From Maridesulfovibrio salexigens DSM 2638 (GTDB lineage Bacteria; Desulfobacterota; Desulfovibrionia; Desulfovibrionales; Desulfovibrionaceae), in the NCBI RefSeq assembly GCF_000023445.1, contig NC_012881.1, forward strand, positions 2,113,501-2,177,500: a DNA stretch of 64,000 bases, read 5' to 3'. Shown here piece after piece: positions 24,186 to 34,068 of the stretch. The notes below the pieces were generated by a model that had not been told where the DNA came from, ran no database searches, and saw nothing but the letters and a program-made list of their open reading frames with translations. Position 1 is the first letter of the stretch, and every line of letters begins with the position of its first letter. The translations under genes and the position numbers were made by a program.

Positions 24186-24674
24186 ATGGACGTATTATGG
24201 GCACCGTGGCGAATGGACTATATCCTTGGTCCAAAGCCGGACGAATGTGTTTTCTGCATTCCGGAACACACTGACGAAGATGAGGAAAGATTGATTCTGC
24301 ACAGAGCTGAGCACTGCTTTGTGATCATGAACAAATTTCCTTATAACAATTGTCACCTGATGGTTACGCCTTACCGTCATGTCAGTAAACTCACTGATCT
24401 TGAAGAAGCGGAAGCTTCCGAGATCATGAAATATATAACCATAAGCTGCGATATTCTCGAAAAGGCATGCAACCCTCAGGGGATAAATGTCGGCCTGAAT
24501 ATAGGGGAAGCAGCCGGAGCTGGGATCGCCGCCCATCTCCATTTTCAATTGGTGCCCCGTTGGAACGGGGACGCATCGTTTATGGCAGTGTTCGGAGAAA
24601 CCAATGTTATTCCCGACCACTTGTCTTCAACTTATAAAAGGCTCAAGCCGTTATTTGACAGCTGCTGTCGTTAA
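24186..24674 (+). CDS. HIT-family nucleotide hydrolase/transferase (HxHxQ)
   Basis: A 162-residue histidine-triad protein opening MDVLWAPWRMDYILG, with Cys-containing ECVFCIPEH and the catalytic loop AHLHFQLVPRWNGDASFM. The third His of the usual HxHxH motif is Gln here, the form found in GalT- and Ap4A-phosphorylase-like members, so an Ap4A phosphorylase/adenylyltransferase role is likelier than hydrolysis. ATG 24186 is chosen because the family starts there; an upstream extension to 24111 is non-homologous. It precedes lapA by 20 bases. Confidence 0.85.
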   Translation: MDVLWAPWRMDYILGPKPDECVFCIPEHTDEDEERLILHRAEHCFVIMNKFPYNNCHLMVTPYRHVSKLTDLEEAEASEIMKYITISCDILEKACNPQGINVGLNIGEAAGAGIAAHLHFQLVPRWNGDASFMAVFGETNVIPDHLSSTYKRLKPLFDSCCR

Positions 24675-24694
24675 GTAACACTAAGGAGGGTTTC

Positions 24695-25051
24695 ATGCGT
24701 TACTTGAAGGTTTTGGCTCTGGTAGTTCTCTTTTTCCTTTCCATGGTATTTTTCATTCAGAATACCCCCGAACTTTCTAAGGAAGTAACTCTGTCCATCG
24801 AACTGTTCAACTACAAGTTCATGAGCCAGCCTCTTCCGTACTACCTGTTGATCCTGATTGCTTTTGCTGCAGGTTCCGTTCTTTGCCTGCTCTACTTCAT
24901 GGCTGATAAGATTCGTCTTTCCGGACAGCTTCGCACCTGTCGCACCAGAATGGCTAACCTTGAGCAGGAAGTTAACTCTCTCCGCAACCTCCCCCTCGAT
25001 GAGGGGAACTATCCCTCCGCTGAAGCTAGCGAAGAGAAGCCTGCTGAATAA
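24695..25051 (+). CDS. lapA: LPS assembly protein A (LapA/DUF1049)
   Basis: A 118-residue inner-membrane protein with two membrane helices (about residues 4-22 and 47-68) linked by a short loop, then a coiled-coil cytoplasmic tail (LSGQLRTCRTRMANLEQEV). This is the DUF1049/LapA layout. AAGGAGG is present upstream of the ATG. The LapB gene follows 25 bases downstream; in E. coli the pair controls LpxC levels and so lipopolysaccharide synthesis. Confidence 0.88.
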   Translation: MRYLKVLALVVLFFLSMVFFIQNTPELSKEVTLSIELFNYKFMSQPLPYYLLILIAFAAGSVLCLLYFMADKIRLSGQLRTCRTRMANLEQEVNSLRNLPLDEGNYPSAEASEEKPAE

Positions 25052-25076
25052 GTAAGCGCATAATTACGGAGTATAC

Positions 25077-26216
25077 GTGTCCTTTTTAAGCGTATTTAAA
25101 AAGAAAAAAATGACGGCGTCCGATAATCGGGCGCCGTCATATTTGTCTGGAGCCGGAAAAGGTAAGTCCGGGCTTGCCGACACCCGTGCAGCCATTGATG
25201 AACTCAGCAAGGTTGTAAAGGATACTCCGGAAGCTGTTGAAATCTACCTTGCCCTCGGTAACCTCTACCGTTCTCAGGGCGAGATTGAACGTGCCGCCCA
25301 AATCAGGAACAGCCTGATTGTACGTCCCGGTCTGGATCCTGCCATCAAAGCACGCGCCCTCTACGAGCTGGGGCGTGATTTCAGTCGAGGCGGTTTTATG
25401 GACCGTGCGATTAATGCTTTTGAAAAAGCCCGTGAAATTGCAGGCGATTCCCCTGAAATTCTGACCGAGCTTGCTGAACTGGCCGCAGGAGGCAGGGAAT
25501 TCGAAAAAGCAGCAGAATTCTATTCCATGCTGCACCAACCTGTACAGGAAGCGCATTACCTTGCTCGATTGGCTGAAGATTATACATCTGAAGGCGAAGA
25601 TGCCCTTGCCCGGCGCACCCTGAAAAAAGCTCTCAAAATTTCCTCAAGTTCAGTTGAGTCATGGCTTCTGGTACTTACCAGATTAAAACAGGAAGGCTCA
25701 CTGGATAAATTTAAAAAGAAATTCAATTCTGCACTCGCGCAGGTTCCCAAGCACTTGCAATTTGTCCTCATCGAAGGTCTACTCGCTGATTCACTTGTTT
25801 TCGGGGATACCCCCATTAACAATAAAGATCAGGACAATGACCGCAACTATCTATTTTATGAAGTGATGGTTGAAGAAATTTCCAAATCTGACCCGGATGT
25901 AATCATGCACTACTATGGGGCCAGACTCCTGCAGCTTTGCGGAAAACAGGATGAAGCCGGGGTATGGCTTGAAAAGACCCTTATGCTTAACCCAAATTTT
26001 TGGCTGGCACGGCTTGAGCTGTTTAATATTGCTCAGGATCAGCAGGAGCTGACATCATCTTTTAAAAGCCAACTGGATTTTTTTGTAAATATTGCGCGAA
26101 AAGTGCAAAGATTCACCTGCTCCAGTTGCGGCCTTAAACGGGATAGAATATTTTTCAATTGCCCAAGATGCCGCAGTTGGCATTCAATTTCGTTCCGTAA
26201 AGAACTGAACCAGTAA
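25077..26216 (+). CDS. lapB: TPR-rubredoxin-like LapB protein
   Basis: A 379-residue protein with tandem TPR helices (residues 50-330, e.g. AIDELSKVVKDTPEAVEIYL) and a C-terminal CxxC...CxxC zinc/rubredoxin-like knuckle (FTCSSCGLKRD, FNCPRCRSWHS), the signature of LapB/YciM, the adaptor that directs FtsH to LpxC. Unlike E. coli LapB there is no evident N-terminal membrane helix; LapA may anchor it. Start is GTG 25077 with GGAG upstream. Confidence 0.88.
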   Translation: MSFLSVFKKKKMTASDNRAPSYLSGAGKGKSGLADTRAAIDELSKVVKDTPEAVEIYLALGNLYRSQGEIERAAQIRNSLIVRPGLDPAIKARALYELGRDFSRGGFMDRAINAFEKAREIAGDSPEILTELAELAAGGREFEKAAEFYSMLHQPVQEAHYLARLAEDYTSEGEDALARRTLKKALKISSSSVESWLLVLTRLKQEGSLDKFKKKFNSALAQVPKHLQFVLIEGLLADSLVFGDTPINNKDQDNDRNYLFYEVMVEEISKSDPDVIMHYYGARLLQLCGKQDEAGVWLEKTLMLNPNFWLARLELFNIAQDQQELTSSFKSQLDFFVNIARKVQRFTCSSCGLKRDRIFFNCPRCRSWHSISFRKELNQ

Positions 26217-26233
26217 GCACCAGATATATTATT

Positions 26234-28891
26234 GTGAGCAAAAAGAAACTCACTCCCATGTTCGAGCAGTACATGCAGATCAAGGCTGAACACCCTGATT
26301 CTCTGTTGTTTTTTCGTATGGGAGACTTTTACGAACTTTTCTTCGAGGACGCTGAAATAGCAGCCCGCGAACTGCAGATCGCTTTGACCTGCCGTAACCC
26401 TAATTCAGAAGACAAAGTACCCATGTGCGGAGTTCCGCACCATGCTTCTCGGGCTTATCTTTCACAGCTGATTGAAAAGGGTTATACCGTTGCGCTTTGT
26501 GACCAGCTTGAAGACCCCAAGCAAACCAAAGGATTGGTAAAGCGCGGAGTTACAAGAGTTTACACTCCCGGAACCGTGGTCGAAGACGATACTCTCTCTG
26601 CCAAGGATAGTAACTATCTTGCCGCATTGCTCTGGGATGATGCCAAGTCCGTAGGCGGTCTGGCCTGGATGGACTTTTCCACCGGCCAGTGGAGCGGTAT
26701 CCAGAGCAAAAGTGAGAATGATCTCTGGCAATGGGCAATGAAGATCAATCCCCGTGAATTGATTCTTCCGCAGGGCAAAACAATTCCCGGCCAGTACGGT
26801 GATATCGATGCCCGCATCGCCCCTGCTCCCTCTGCCGGATACTTCAGCTATAAATCTGCCAAAGACAATATACTTGAAGCCCAGAATGTCGCCGACCTTG
26901 ATTCACTGGACCTTGAAGACAAGCCCCAGCTGACTCAGGCATGCGGAGCACTTATTTCTTACCTGCGCCAGACCCAGTTGCAGGATTTTGATCACCTCGG
27001 TGAATTCAAGCCTTTGAATCTGACCAAATTCATGATCCTGGACGAGGTCACTGAACGGAACCTTGAGCTGTTCAAAAGATTAGATGGTAAGAAGGGTAAA
27101 GGCACCCTGCTTAATGTTCTGGATAAGACCATTACACCAATGGGCGGACGCCTTCTTGCTGTACGCTTGAAACAGCCTTGGCGGGAACTATCCCCTATTG
27201 AGCATAATCAGCGTGCAGTTACGTTTTTCCACGATGATGATTCTTTGCGAGCCAAGGTTCGTGAGCTGCTTGATACAGTGTACGACCTTGAACGGCTTTC
27301 CACCCGTGTGGTGCTTGGTCGCGCAACTCCCAAAGATTTTATCAGTCTGCGCCAGAGTTTGAAAACTCTGCCTCCTATTCACTTTCTTTTGCATGAAGCC
27401 GTATCCGGGGCTGATGAAGAGAATCAGGTTACTCCGGCTCTGAAGACCATTGTTAATAAATGGGATTCCATGACCGATGTAGCCGAGCTTCTGGAGCATG
27501 CCCTTGTTGACTCCCCTCCCCCGGTCATCACTGAAGGCGGGCTTTTCAAAACAGGATTCAACGAGGAACTGGACGAACTTATCCAGCTGACCGAGCATGG
27601 AGAGTCCACCCTTGCCGAACTGCTGGAAAAAGAAAAGAATGCCAACGACCTGCCCAAACTCAAGTTGGGATTCAATAAGGTTTTCGGTTACTACTTTGAA
27701 ATTTCAAAAGCCTTCAAGGGTCAGATTCCTGAATATTTTGAACGGCGTCAGACTCTCGTAAACAGCGAGCGCTACATCACCCCGGACTTGAAGGAGATGG
27801 AAGAAAAAATAATTTCAGCTTCTGATAAACGTAAGACGCTGGAATATAATTTATTTCAGAAGATACGCGAAAATGTTGCCGGAAACCGTAGCCGCTTTGT
27901 TTTCATGGCTGATGCTATTGCCGCCATCGACTTCTGGCAGGGGCTTGCTGAAGCAGCACGGGCCAACCGCTGGTCCTGCCCGGAAATCCATCCCGGTATG
28001 GAAGTGGTCATTGAAGAAGGCCGCCATCCAGTTGTTGAAGCCGTTCAAGGCGCTGCAAACTACATCCCCAACAGCCTGACCATTGATGAAAAGCGGCGTA
28101 TCCTGCTTATTACCGGACCGAATATGGCCGGTAAATCGACCGTACTCAGGCAGGTCGCTCTTATGGGAATCATGGCTCAGATCGGTTCCTACATCCCTGC
28201 AACCAGTGGACGTATCGGACTGATGGATCGAGTCTTTTCGCGTGTTGGCGCATCGGATAACCTCGCACAGGGACAGTCTACTTTCATGGTTGAAATGATG
28301 GAGACAGCCCGCATTTTGCGTCAGGCATCCAAACGCAGTCTGGTAATCCTCGACGAAATCGGACGCGGCACATCAACTTTTGACGGCCTTGCGCTGGCAT
28401 GGGCTGTGGTGGAAGAGCTTTCCAAGCGGGCAAGGGGCGGTATCCGTACCCTTTTTGCTACCCACTACCATGAGCTGACATCTCTCGAAGGAGTGATTGA
28501 CGGCTTGCGCAATTTCAATATTGCGGTGCGCGAGTGGAAAGGTGATATTCTGTTTCTGCGCAGACTGGTTCCCGGTCCGGCAGATAAGAGCTATGGTATC
28601 GAGGTGGCCAAGCTTGCCGGAGTACCCAAACCTGTAGTAGTCAGGGCGAGGGAAATCCTTGCGAATCTTGAAGAAAAATCGCAGGATATGGATGGTCAAC
28701 CTGCACGTCAGGCTCCGTCCGTGCAGTCAATCCTACCGGGAATGATCTGCACCGGTAATGAGAAGAATGAAGCTCCGCCTGAAGATCATGCACTTATCAA
28801 AGAATTGCGCAATCTTGATGTAAACGGACTTTCACCCATAGAAGCCCTTACCCTTCTGAATCAGTGGAAAAAATCACTGGGAGAAAATTAA
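26234..28891 (+). CDS. mutS: DNA mismatch repair protein MutS
   Basis: 885-residue mismatch recognition ATPase. The Phe-X-Glu mismatch wedge is in MGDFYELFFEDA near residue 38, the Walker A in GPNMAGKSTVLRQ near residue 620, Walker B in LVILDEIGRGTS, and the dimer interface follows. Length is normal. Start is GTG 26234. Its stop shares one base with the lipoprotein ATG. No mutL is in the window. Confidence 0.98.
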   Translation: MSKKKLTPMFEQYMQIKAEHPDSLLFFRMGDFYELFFEDAEIAARELQIALTCRNPNSEDKVPMCGVPHHASRAYLSQLIEKGYTVALCDQLEDPKQTKGLVKRGVTRVYTPGTVVEDDTLSAKDSNYLAALLWDDAKSVGGLAWMDFSTGQWSGIQSKSENDLWQWAMKINPRELILPQGKTIPGQYGDIDARIAPAPSAGYFSYKSAKDNILEAQNVADLDSLDLEDKPQLTQACGALISYLRQTQLQDFDHLGEFKPLNLTKFMILDEVTERNLELFKRLDGKKGKGTLLNVLDKTITPMGGRLLAVRLKQPWRELSPIEHNQRAVTFFHDDDSLRAKVRELLDTVYDLERLSTRVVLGRATPKDFISLRQSLKTLPPIHFLLHEAVSGADEENQVTPALKTIVNKWDSMTDVAELLEHALVDSPPPVITEGGLFKTGFNEELDELIQLTEHGESTLAELLEKEKNANDLPKLKLGFNKVFGYYFEISKAFKGQIPEYFERRQTLVNSERYITPDLKEMEEKIISASDKRKTLEYNLFQKIRENVAGNRSRFVFMADAIAAIDFWQGLAEAARANRWSCPEIHPGMEVVIEEGRHPVVEAVQGAANYIPNSLTIDEKRRILLITGPNMAGKSTVLRQVALMGIMAQIGSYIPATSGRIGLMDRVFSRVGASDNLAQGQSTFMVEMMETARILRQASKRSLVILDEIGRGTSTFDGLALAWAVVEELSKRARGGIRTLFATHYHELTSLEGVIDGLRNFNIAVREWKGDILFLRRLVPGPADKSYGIEVAKLAGVPKPVVVRAREILANLEEKSQDMDGQPARQAPSVQSILPGMICTGNEKNEAPPEDHALIKELRNLDVNGLSPIEALTLLNQWKKSLGEN

Positions 28892-29343
28892 TGAAATTTC
28901 ATATCCTCAAAAAACAACTGCTGCTGGCTGTTATCGCTCTCATGCTTCTGGCAACCGCCGGATGCGGAGTTAAGATGTGGCCTGCTCCGCAGCAAAGTGA
29001 AGATCTGTACACTTTTACTTCAGTTGAAGGCCGCCGTGTCGGTGGATGTCTTAAAGTAGTAGTAAAGGTTGACGGCGCATATAAAAATGTGGACAATTTG
29101 AGCCTTCAATTTCAAGCCGATGGTTCCGGACCGGGCGAAGGCTGTCCGACATGTCCTTTCTTCCCGGCAATCAGGAAAGATTTTACCCCCGGTTCCGAAG
29201 GTATTCAATCTGACGGCTCCACTTTCGTATTCAGCGAATGTGGACTTGATCCCGCTAAAAGCTATCGTTGGAGAGTTGTAGGACGCAATGTCTACGACGC
29301 ACTTGGAGTAGTAATTTCCGACGTATACACAGCTGCACCCTAA
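28891..29343 (+). CDS. Lipoprotein of unknown function
   Basis: A 150-residue protein with a lipoprotein signal: Lys-Lys, hydrophobic LLLAVIALMLLATAG and the lipobox cysteine at residue 24. The mature part has an FN3-like look (SYRWRVVGRNVYDALG) and several Cys. It overlaps mutS by one base and precedes lysA by 24 bases. Not recognised further. Confidence 0.82.
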   Translation: MKFHILKKQLLLAVIALMLLATAGCGVKMWPAPQQSEDLYTFTSVEGRRVGGCLKVVVKVDGAYKNVDNLSLQFQADGSGPGEGCPTCPFFPAIRKDFTPGSEGIQSDGSTFVFSECGLDPAKSYRWRVVGRNVYDALGVVISDVYTAAP

Positions 29344-29367
29344 TCTTTATAATGGAGTCCTTCCACA

Positions 29368-30606
29368 ATGCATCATTTTGAAATTAAAAATAATGAACTG
29401 CATGCTGAAAACATCAGCATCACCGAACTTGCCAAAGAGTACGGTACCCCGCTCTATATTTATTCCGCAGCCACCCTGCGCAGACATTTTGAAGCTTTCG
29501 ATTCCGCATTCACCGGGCTCGATCACATGACCTGCTACTCAGTAAAGGCAAACTCCAACCTGAGCGTGCTCAAGCTTTTAGCTGAAATGGGCGCAGGTAT
29601 GGATATTGTCTCCGGCGGCGAACTCTTCCGCGCTCTTAAAGCGGGTGTTCCTGCCAGCAAAATCGTATTTTCCGGCGTAGGTAAAAAGGCATACGAAATT
29701 GCCGAAGCCCTTAAAGCAGACATCCTCATGTTCAACGTTGAATCCGTTGGCGAGATGCATCGCATTAATGAAGTTGCCGAATCCATGAACAAGACCGCAC
29801 GTATCAGCTTCCGCATTAACCCGGATGTTGATCCTAAAACTCATCCCTACATTTCCACCGGGATGAAAAAGAACAAATTCGGTCTGGATATGGAAACTGC
29901 CAAGGAAGCTTACAAGACAGCAAAAGAGCTTTCCAACGTATCTCCCATCGGCATGGACTGCCATATCGGTTCACAGCTGACCACCATCGAGCCGTTCCTC
30001 GAAGCCCTCGACAAGCTGCTCGCATTCCGTGACGAGCTCGGCGCAATGGGTATTGAGATTGAACACCTTGACCTCGGCGGCGGACTCGGTATCACTTATG
30101 ATGAAGAAGAACCGCCTCATCCTAAAGAATTCGGCGAAGCACTGAGCAAGGCTCTGGCTGACAAAGGACTTAAAGTAATACTTGAACCCGGCCGCGTAAT
30201 TGCCGGTAACGCAGGTATTCTCGTAGGTGAAGTCATCTACACCAAGAAGACTCCTACTAAAGATTTCCTCATCGTTGATGCTGCTATGAATGACTTGGTA
30301 CGCCCTTCCCTGTACCAGTCCTATCACCGCATTGCCGAGGTTACCCAGAATAATCGTCCTGAAATTGATTACGATGTTGTGGGCCCCATCTGCGAGTCCG
30401 GTGACTTCCTCGCTAAAGACCGCATGTTGCCTGAAATGAAACAGGGTGAACTCATCGCTGTATTCTCTGCCGGTGCGTACGGCTTTACCATGTCTTCCAA
30501 CTACAACTCCCGCCTGCGTGCAGCAGAAATCATTGTTGACGGCGATGACGTCATCATGGCCCGCAGAAGGGAAACTTACGAAGACCTGCTTAGACTGGAA
30601 TCTTAG
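29368..30606 (+). CDS. lysA: Diaminopimelate decarboxylase
   Basis: Last step of lysine synthesis, meso-diaminopimelate to lysine, PLP-dependent. The PLP lysine is in CYSVKANSN near residue 60, with EPGRVIAGNAG, the catalytic CESGDFLA near residue 342 and Tyr in AGAYGFTMSSNYN. 412 residues, normal. Followed by a terminator. Complements dapL at 19-20 kb. Confidence 0.97.
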   Translation: MHHFEIKNNELHAENISITELAKEYGTPLYIYSAATLRRHFEAFDSAFTGLDHMTCYSVKANSNLSVLKLLAEMGAGMDIVSGGELFRALKAGVPASKIVFSGVGKKAYEIAEALKADILMFNVESVGEMHRINEVAESMNKTARISFRINPDVDPKTHPYISTGMKKNKFGLDMETAKEAYKTAKELSNVSPIGMDCHIGSQLTTIEPFLEALDKLLAFRDELGAMGIEIEHLDLGGGLGITYDEEEPPHPKEFGEALSKALADKGLKVILEPGRVIAGNAGILVGEVIYTKKTPTKDFLIVDAAMNDLVRPSLYQSYHRIAEVTQNNRPEIDYDVVGPICESGDFLAKDRMLPEMKQGELIAVFSAGAYGFTMSSNYNSRLRAAEIIVDGDDVIMARRRETYEDLLRLES

Positions 30607-30614
30607 TGTATAAT

Positions 30615-30642
30615 AGGCCTTCGGCGATTTTGCCGGAGGCCT
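30615..30642 (+). terminator. Terminator after lysA
   Basis: AGGCCTTCGGC-GATTTT-GCCGGAGGCCT followed by TGTTTT. Confidence 0.88.
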
Positions 30643-30716
30643 TGTTTTGATATGCTGCGCGTAACTCCCCCGTCATGGGGATTTTCTTTTTTTGGGACTT
30701 AAAATATCATAAAGCT

Positions 30717-31436
30717 ATGGCAAGACTTAATTCATTCTACTTACCTCCTGAAGATTGGGACGCTCCTTTTATACTTCAAGGCGGCGAGGCAAAACATCTT
30801 GGCAAAGTGCTGCGCACCCGAGTTGGTGATACCGTGCGTCTCTTTGACGGCTGCGGTCGCGATGGCCTGTTCACAGTTACCGAGATAACCAAAAGCAAAG
30901 TTCAGCTTGAGTTGAATGAAGAACACTTTATTGCAGATCCGCGCAACTTAACCCTTGCCATCGGCTGGAATAAATCAAGCCGGCGCAATTGGATTTTGGA
31001 AAAATCCGTTGAATTGCAGACGCATGGACTTATCTTTTATCAAAGTGAATTCAGTCAGGGCAAAGTTCCTGCCGAGACAAAAGAAAGCTGGAATGAAAAG
31101 CTTGTAGCTGCTGCCAAACAGTGTGGTAATGCATGGTTGCCTGAACTTCAGACAGTGCCCGGATCAATTGAAAAACTTATCGAATTTTCCGCGTCCTACG
31201 ACAATAAGCTTTTCTTGTATGAGAAAGCGGATAACGATACGGTGCCGAATAATTCTGTTTTTGCTGCTGAATCCACTCTGGCCGTAATTGGTCCTGAAGG
31301 CGGTTTCAGTCCGCGTGAAGCAGAATTATTAATTGAAAACGGATTCAAACCTGTCAGCCTTGGTAGCTCAATCCTGCGCTGGGAAACAGCCGCCCTGCTC
31401 TGCATGGGTACTGCATATCTGGAAAGCCAGAAATAA
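30717..31436 (+). CDS. rsmE: 16S rRNA (U1498-N3) methyltransferase
   Basis: 239-residue SPOUT-class methyltransferase. N-terminal PUA-like part (FYLPPEDWD, GGEAKHLGKVLR) and the knotted SAM site AVIGPEGGFSPREAELL with LGSSILRWETAAL near the C-terminus. ATG 30717 gives the family N-terminus; an upstream extension is non-homologous. Followed 19 bases later by rarA. Confidence 0.93.
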   Translation: MARLNSFYLPPEDWDAPFILQGGEAKHLGKVLRTRVGDTVRLFDGCGRDGLFTVTEITKSKVQLELNEEHFIADPRNLTLAIGWNKSSRRNWILEKSVELQTHGLIFYQSEFSQGKVPAETKESWNEKLVAAAKQCGNAWLPELQTVPGSIEKLIEFSASYDNKLFLYEKADNDTVPNNSVFAAESTLAVIGPEGGFSPREAELLIENGFKPVSLGSSILRWETAALLCMGTAYLESQK

Positions 31437-31455
31437 GGGCCGCCGGAGGCAATAC

Positions 31456-32718
31456 ATGAAATTAGAACTTACAGACAATCAGCCTTTGGCTGACCGTATC
31501 CGGCCCAAAAAGATTGACGAATTTTTCGGGCAAAACCATATCCGCGAACGAGTCGAAGCTTTCGAGCGCTCTAAGAGACTTCCCAGCCTTTTGCTTTTCG
31601 GTCCCCCCGGTTGTGGTAAATCTACTCTTGCAATGCTTCTGGCAAAATCTACCGGCCGCCACTTCATGCGCATCAGTGCCCCCGAATCGGGTATTACTGC
31701 TTTGCGTAAGCAACTTGCCGGTATGGATATCCTTATCCTTGATGAACTGCATCGTTTCTCCAAGGCACAGCAGGACTTTTTTCTGCCTATTTTGGAATCA
31801 GGCGAGATTACACTACTGGCAACAACAACCGAGAACCCGTCTTTTAGCGTAACCCGGCAATTACTTTCTCGGCTGCACGTTCTCCGCCTTAGATCATTAG
31901 GTAAAACGGATTTGCTGGCAATTTGTAACCGGGCCTGTGAAGAGCTCGAAATTGAGCTCAGCGAAGATAGCTTAAATCTGATCACATCAATGGCTGGTGG
32001 TGACGGACGCAGTTTGCTCAATCTGCTTGAGTATACTTCGCAACTTCCTGCTGAAAAACGTGAAGCTGAAAATCTGCGCAAAATTCTTCCTGAAACCGTT
32101 ATTCGCGGCGATAGGGACGGAGATTCTCATTATGAACTGGCTTCAGCATTGATTAAATCCATTCGCGGAAGCGACCCTGATGCGGCCCTTTATTATCTGG
32201 GCTGTTTGATTGAGAGCGGTGAAGATCCAAAATTTATAACCCGCAGACTTATCATTTCCGCTGGTGAAGATATCGGTTTGGCTGACCCTTATGCCATGAC
32301 TATGGCTGTATCATGCCAGCAGGCAGTTGAATTTATAGGCATGCCGGAAGGATTTATCCCACTTTCCGAGGCGGTTGTTTATCTGGCTCTTGCGCCTAAA
32401 AGTAACAGCACCTACGCAGCCTACCATACCGTTAAGCAGGAAATCCGTCAGAACGGCATGCTCCCTGTTCCGCTGCATCTGCGCAATGCAACAACCAGTC
32501 TTCAAAAAGAATGGGGCTATGGCCGCAACTATCTTTATCCGCATTCTTATCCGAACTCTTATGTTGAGCAGGAATATCTGCCTCCGGAAATTGCGGATCG
32601 TATGTTCTATGATCCTAAGGATCAGGGTGAAGAGCCGCGCCTTAACGCATGGCTAAAAGGCCAGCGCCGACCGCGTAGGCAACGGAAACGACCTGAACCC
32701 AAAAAATGGGGCAAATAA
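31456..32718 (+). CDS. rarA: Replication-associated recombination protein A
   Basis: 420-residue AAA+ ATPase (MgsA/RarA) acting at stalled forks. Walker A GPPGCGKSTLAM and Walker B ILDELHRF, sensor-1 LLATTTENPSF, followed by the family's tetramerisation C-terminus. GGAGG lies upstream of ATG 31456. The C-terminal tail is very basic. Confidence 0.95.
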   Translation: MKLELTDNQPLADRIRPKKIDEFFGQNHIRERVEAFERSKRLPSLLLFGPPGCGKSTLAMLLAKSTGRHFMRISAPESGITALRKQLAGMDILILDELHRFSKAQQDFFLPILESGEITLLATTTENPSFSVTRQLLSRLHVLRLRSLGKTDLLAICNRACEELEIELSEDSLNLITSMAGGDGRSLLNLLEYTSQLPAEKREAENLRKILPETVIRGDRDGDSHYELASALIKSIRGSDPDAALYYLGCLIESGEDPKFITRRLIISAGEDIGLADPYAMTMAVSCQQAVEFIGMPEGFIPLSEAVVYLALAPKSNSTYAAYHTVKQEIRQNGMLPVPLHLRNATTSLQKEWGYGRNYLYPHSYPNSYVEQEYLPPEIADRMFYDPKDQGEEPRLNAWLKGQRRPRRQRKRPEPKKWGK

Positions 32719-32773
32719 AATTTAGATCTAAATAGTTACAGATTATTAATTTCATTTCAGATTCAAAATTAAG

Positions 32774-32822
32774 AGGCTGAAATAATACGTAAATTGAAAT
32801 GCGTATTATTTCAGCCTTTTTT
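32774..32822 (+). terminator. Terminator after rarA, 16-base-pair stem
   Basis: AGGCTGAAATAATACG / CGTATTATTTCAGCCT with a 12-base loop and six T. One of the two longest stems in the window. Confidence 0.95.
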
Positions 32823-32925
32823 CATTAATGTCGCGGACAGTGTTTTGTCAGTAATATAAAGCTATTTTGTTGCCTGTGATCTTGTGGGGGTGTATGATGA
32901 AAGACAAAACTGTAAGGACACCAAT

Positions 32926-34068
32926 ATGCCCTCCTTTAATTCAATAATTGTTGAAAATATTATCGAAAGCCTTGATGTCGGAATAATGGTCATTTCGCAT
33001 GAAGGAAAGATTATCTTTCTGAATTCGGCTGCGTGTTCTATTCTAAATTTGGATATGAAAATACATCTTGGCTTCGGTTGGGGGGAACTTTTCATTACCG
33101 ATGCCACTTCTAATGCTGAATTTAATCAAGTCATTCTGGATGTCATAAATGAGCAAAAGACCGGACTTAAACATATCGTCCCATACAAAATCAAGGACCG
33201 GGAATGTCCTAAAAAATTATCTATAACATCCTCATATCTGACGGAAAATGATCATGTGGTAGGACTGGTCTTTCTTTTCGAAGATATAACCGAAATATAT
33301 AATGCTGAAGAGCGGGAACGAAAAATACTTTCCCGCAATGCTGAATTACAAAATGAACGTATAGAAGGATTGGATTCGCTTTCGCAGGCGGTTGCACATC
33401 AGGTACTAAATCCGACAACAGTCATAGGTGGAATGACGAATCTTATTTCACGTAAATTGCCCCCGGAAGATCCTTTGCAGCGTGAGCTGAAAATAATCTC
33501 AGAGGAAGCTATGAAACTTGAGGGTTTGGTGGCAGCAGTAAAAACTTACTCCAATATTCCAAAACCATACCCTTCGGAAATTAATACCGTAAAATTATTT
33601 GAAGAGGCATTACACAATGCCAATCTGATACTTGAACGCATAGGCGAACGCATTGAGATGGAGCTGAATTGTTCAGTAGAAAACATTACAGTTGGCAAAA
33701 AACTATTCGAAGCCGCTGTTGTAGAGTTGCTTCTCAATGCCAGTAATTTTACACCTGAAAAAATTACTGATGTCAAAATAGAGATAGAAAGAATACAACA
33801 GACCATTCTGGTCAAAATTATTGACCATGGAATGGGCATTTATCCACATGTATTAAATCATGTGTTGGACCCTTTCTTTTCCACAAAGGCAAAAGGGGTT
33901 GGTATGGGGCTTTCGCGGGTCAAAAAAATAATTTTTGAACATCAGGGAAAATTAAAAATTGAAAGTGAAGGTGCGGGCAAAGGTACTACCGTAATCATAG
34001 AACTCCCTTGCCCGGACGCTGACTGCTGTTCATCCAAAAAGGTACTAATTAAAGAAATTACTAAATAA
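32926..34068 (+). CDS. PAS-containing sensor histidine kinase
   Basis: 380 residues, no membrane helix, so cytoplasmic. N-terminal PAS domain (residues 1-125, e.g. VGIMVISHEGKIIFLN), a coiled-coil link, the H box with the phosphoacceptor in QAVAHQVLNPTTVIGG near residue 160, and the ATPase with VELLLNAS (N box), DHGMGI (G1) and GVGMGLSRVKKI (G2). ATG 32926 is supported by AAGGA seven bases upstream. No response regulator is adjacent. Its last 24 bases overlap the convergent HDOD gene. Confidence 0.92.
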   Translation: MPSFNSIIVENIIESLDVGIMVISHEGKIIFLNSAACSILNLDMKIHLGFGWGELFITDATSNAEFNQVILDVINEQKTGLKHIVPYKIKDRECPKKLSITSSYLTENDHVVGLVFLFEDITEIYNAEERERKILSRNAELQNERIEGLDSLSQAVAHQVLNPTTVIGGMTNLISRKLPPEDPLQRELKIISEEAMKLEGLVAAVKTYSNIPKPYPSEINTVKLFEEALHNANLILERIGERIEMELNCSVENITVGKKLFEAAVVELLLNASNFTPEKITDVKIEIERIQQTILVKIIDHGMGIYPHVLNHVLDPFFSTKAKGVGMGLSRVKKIIFEHQGKLKIESEGAGKGTTVIIELPCPDADCCSSKKVLIKEITK

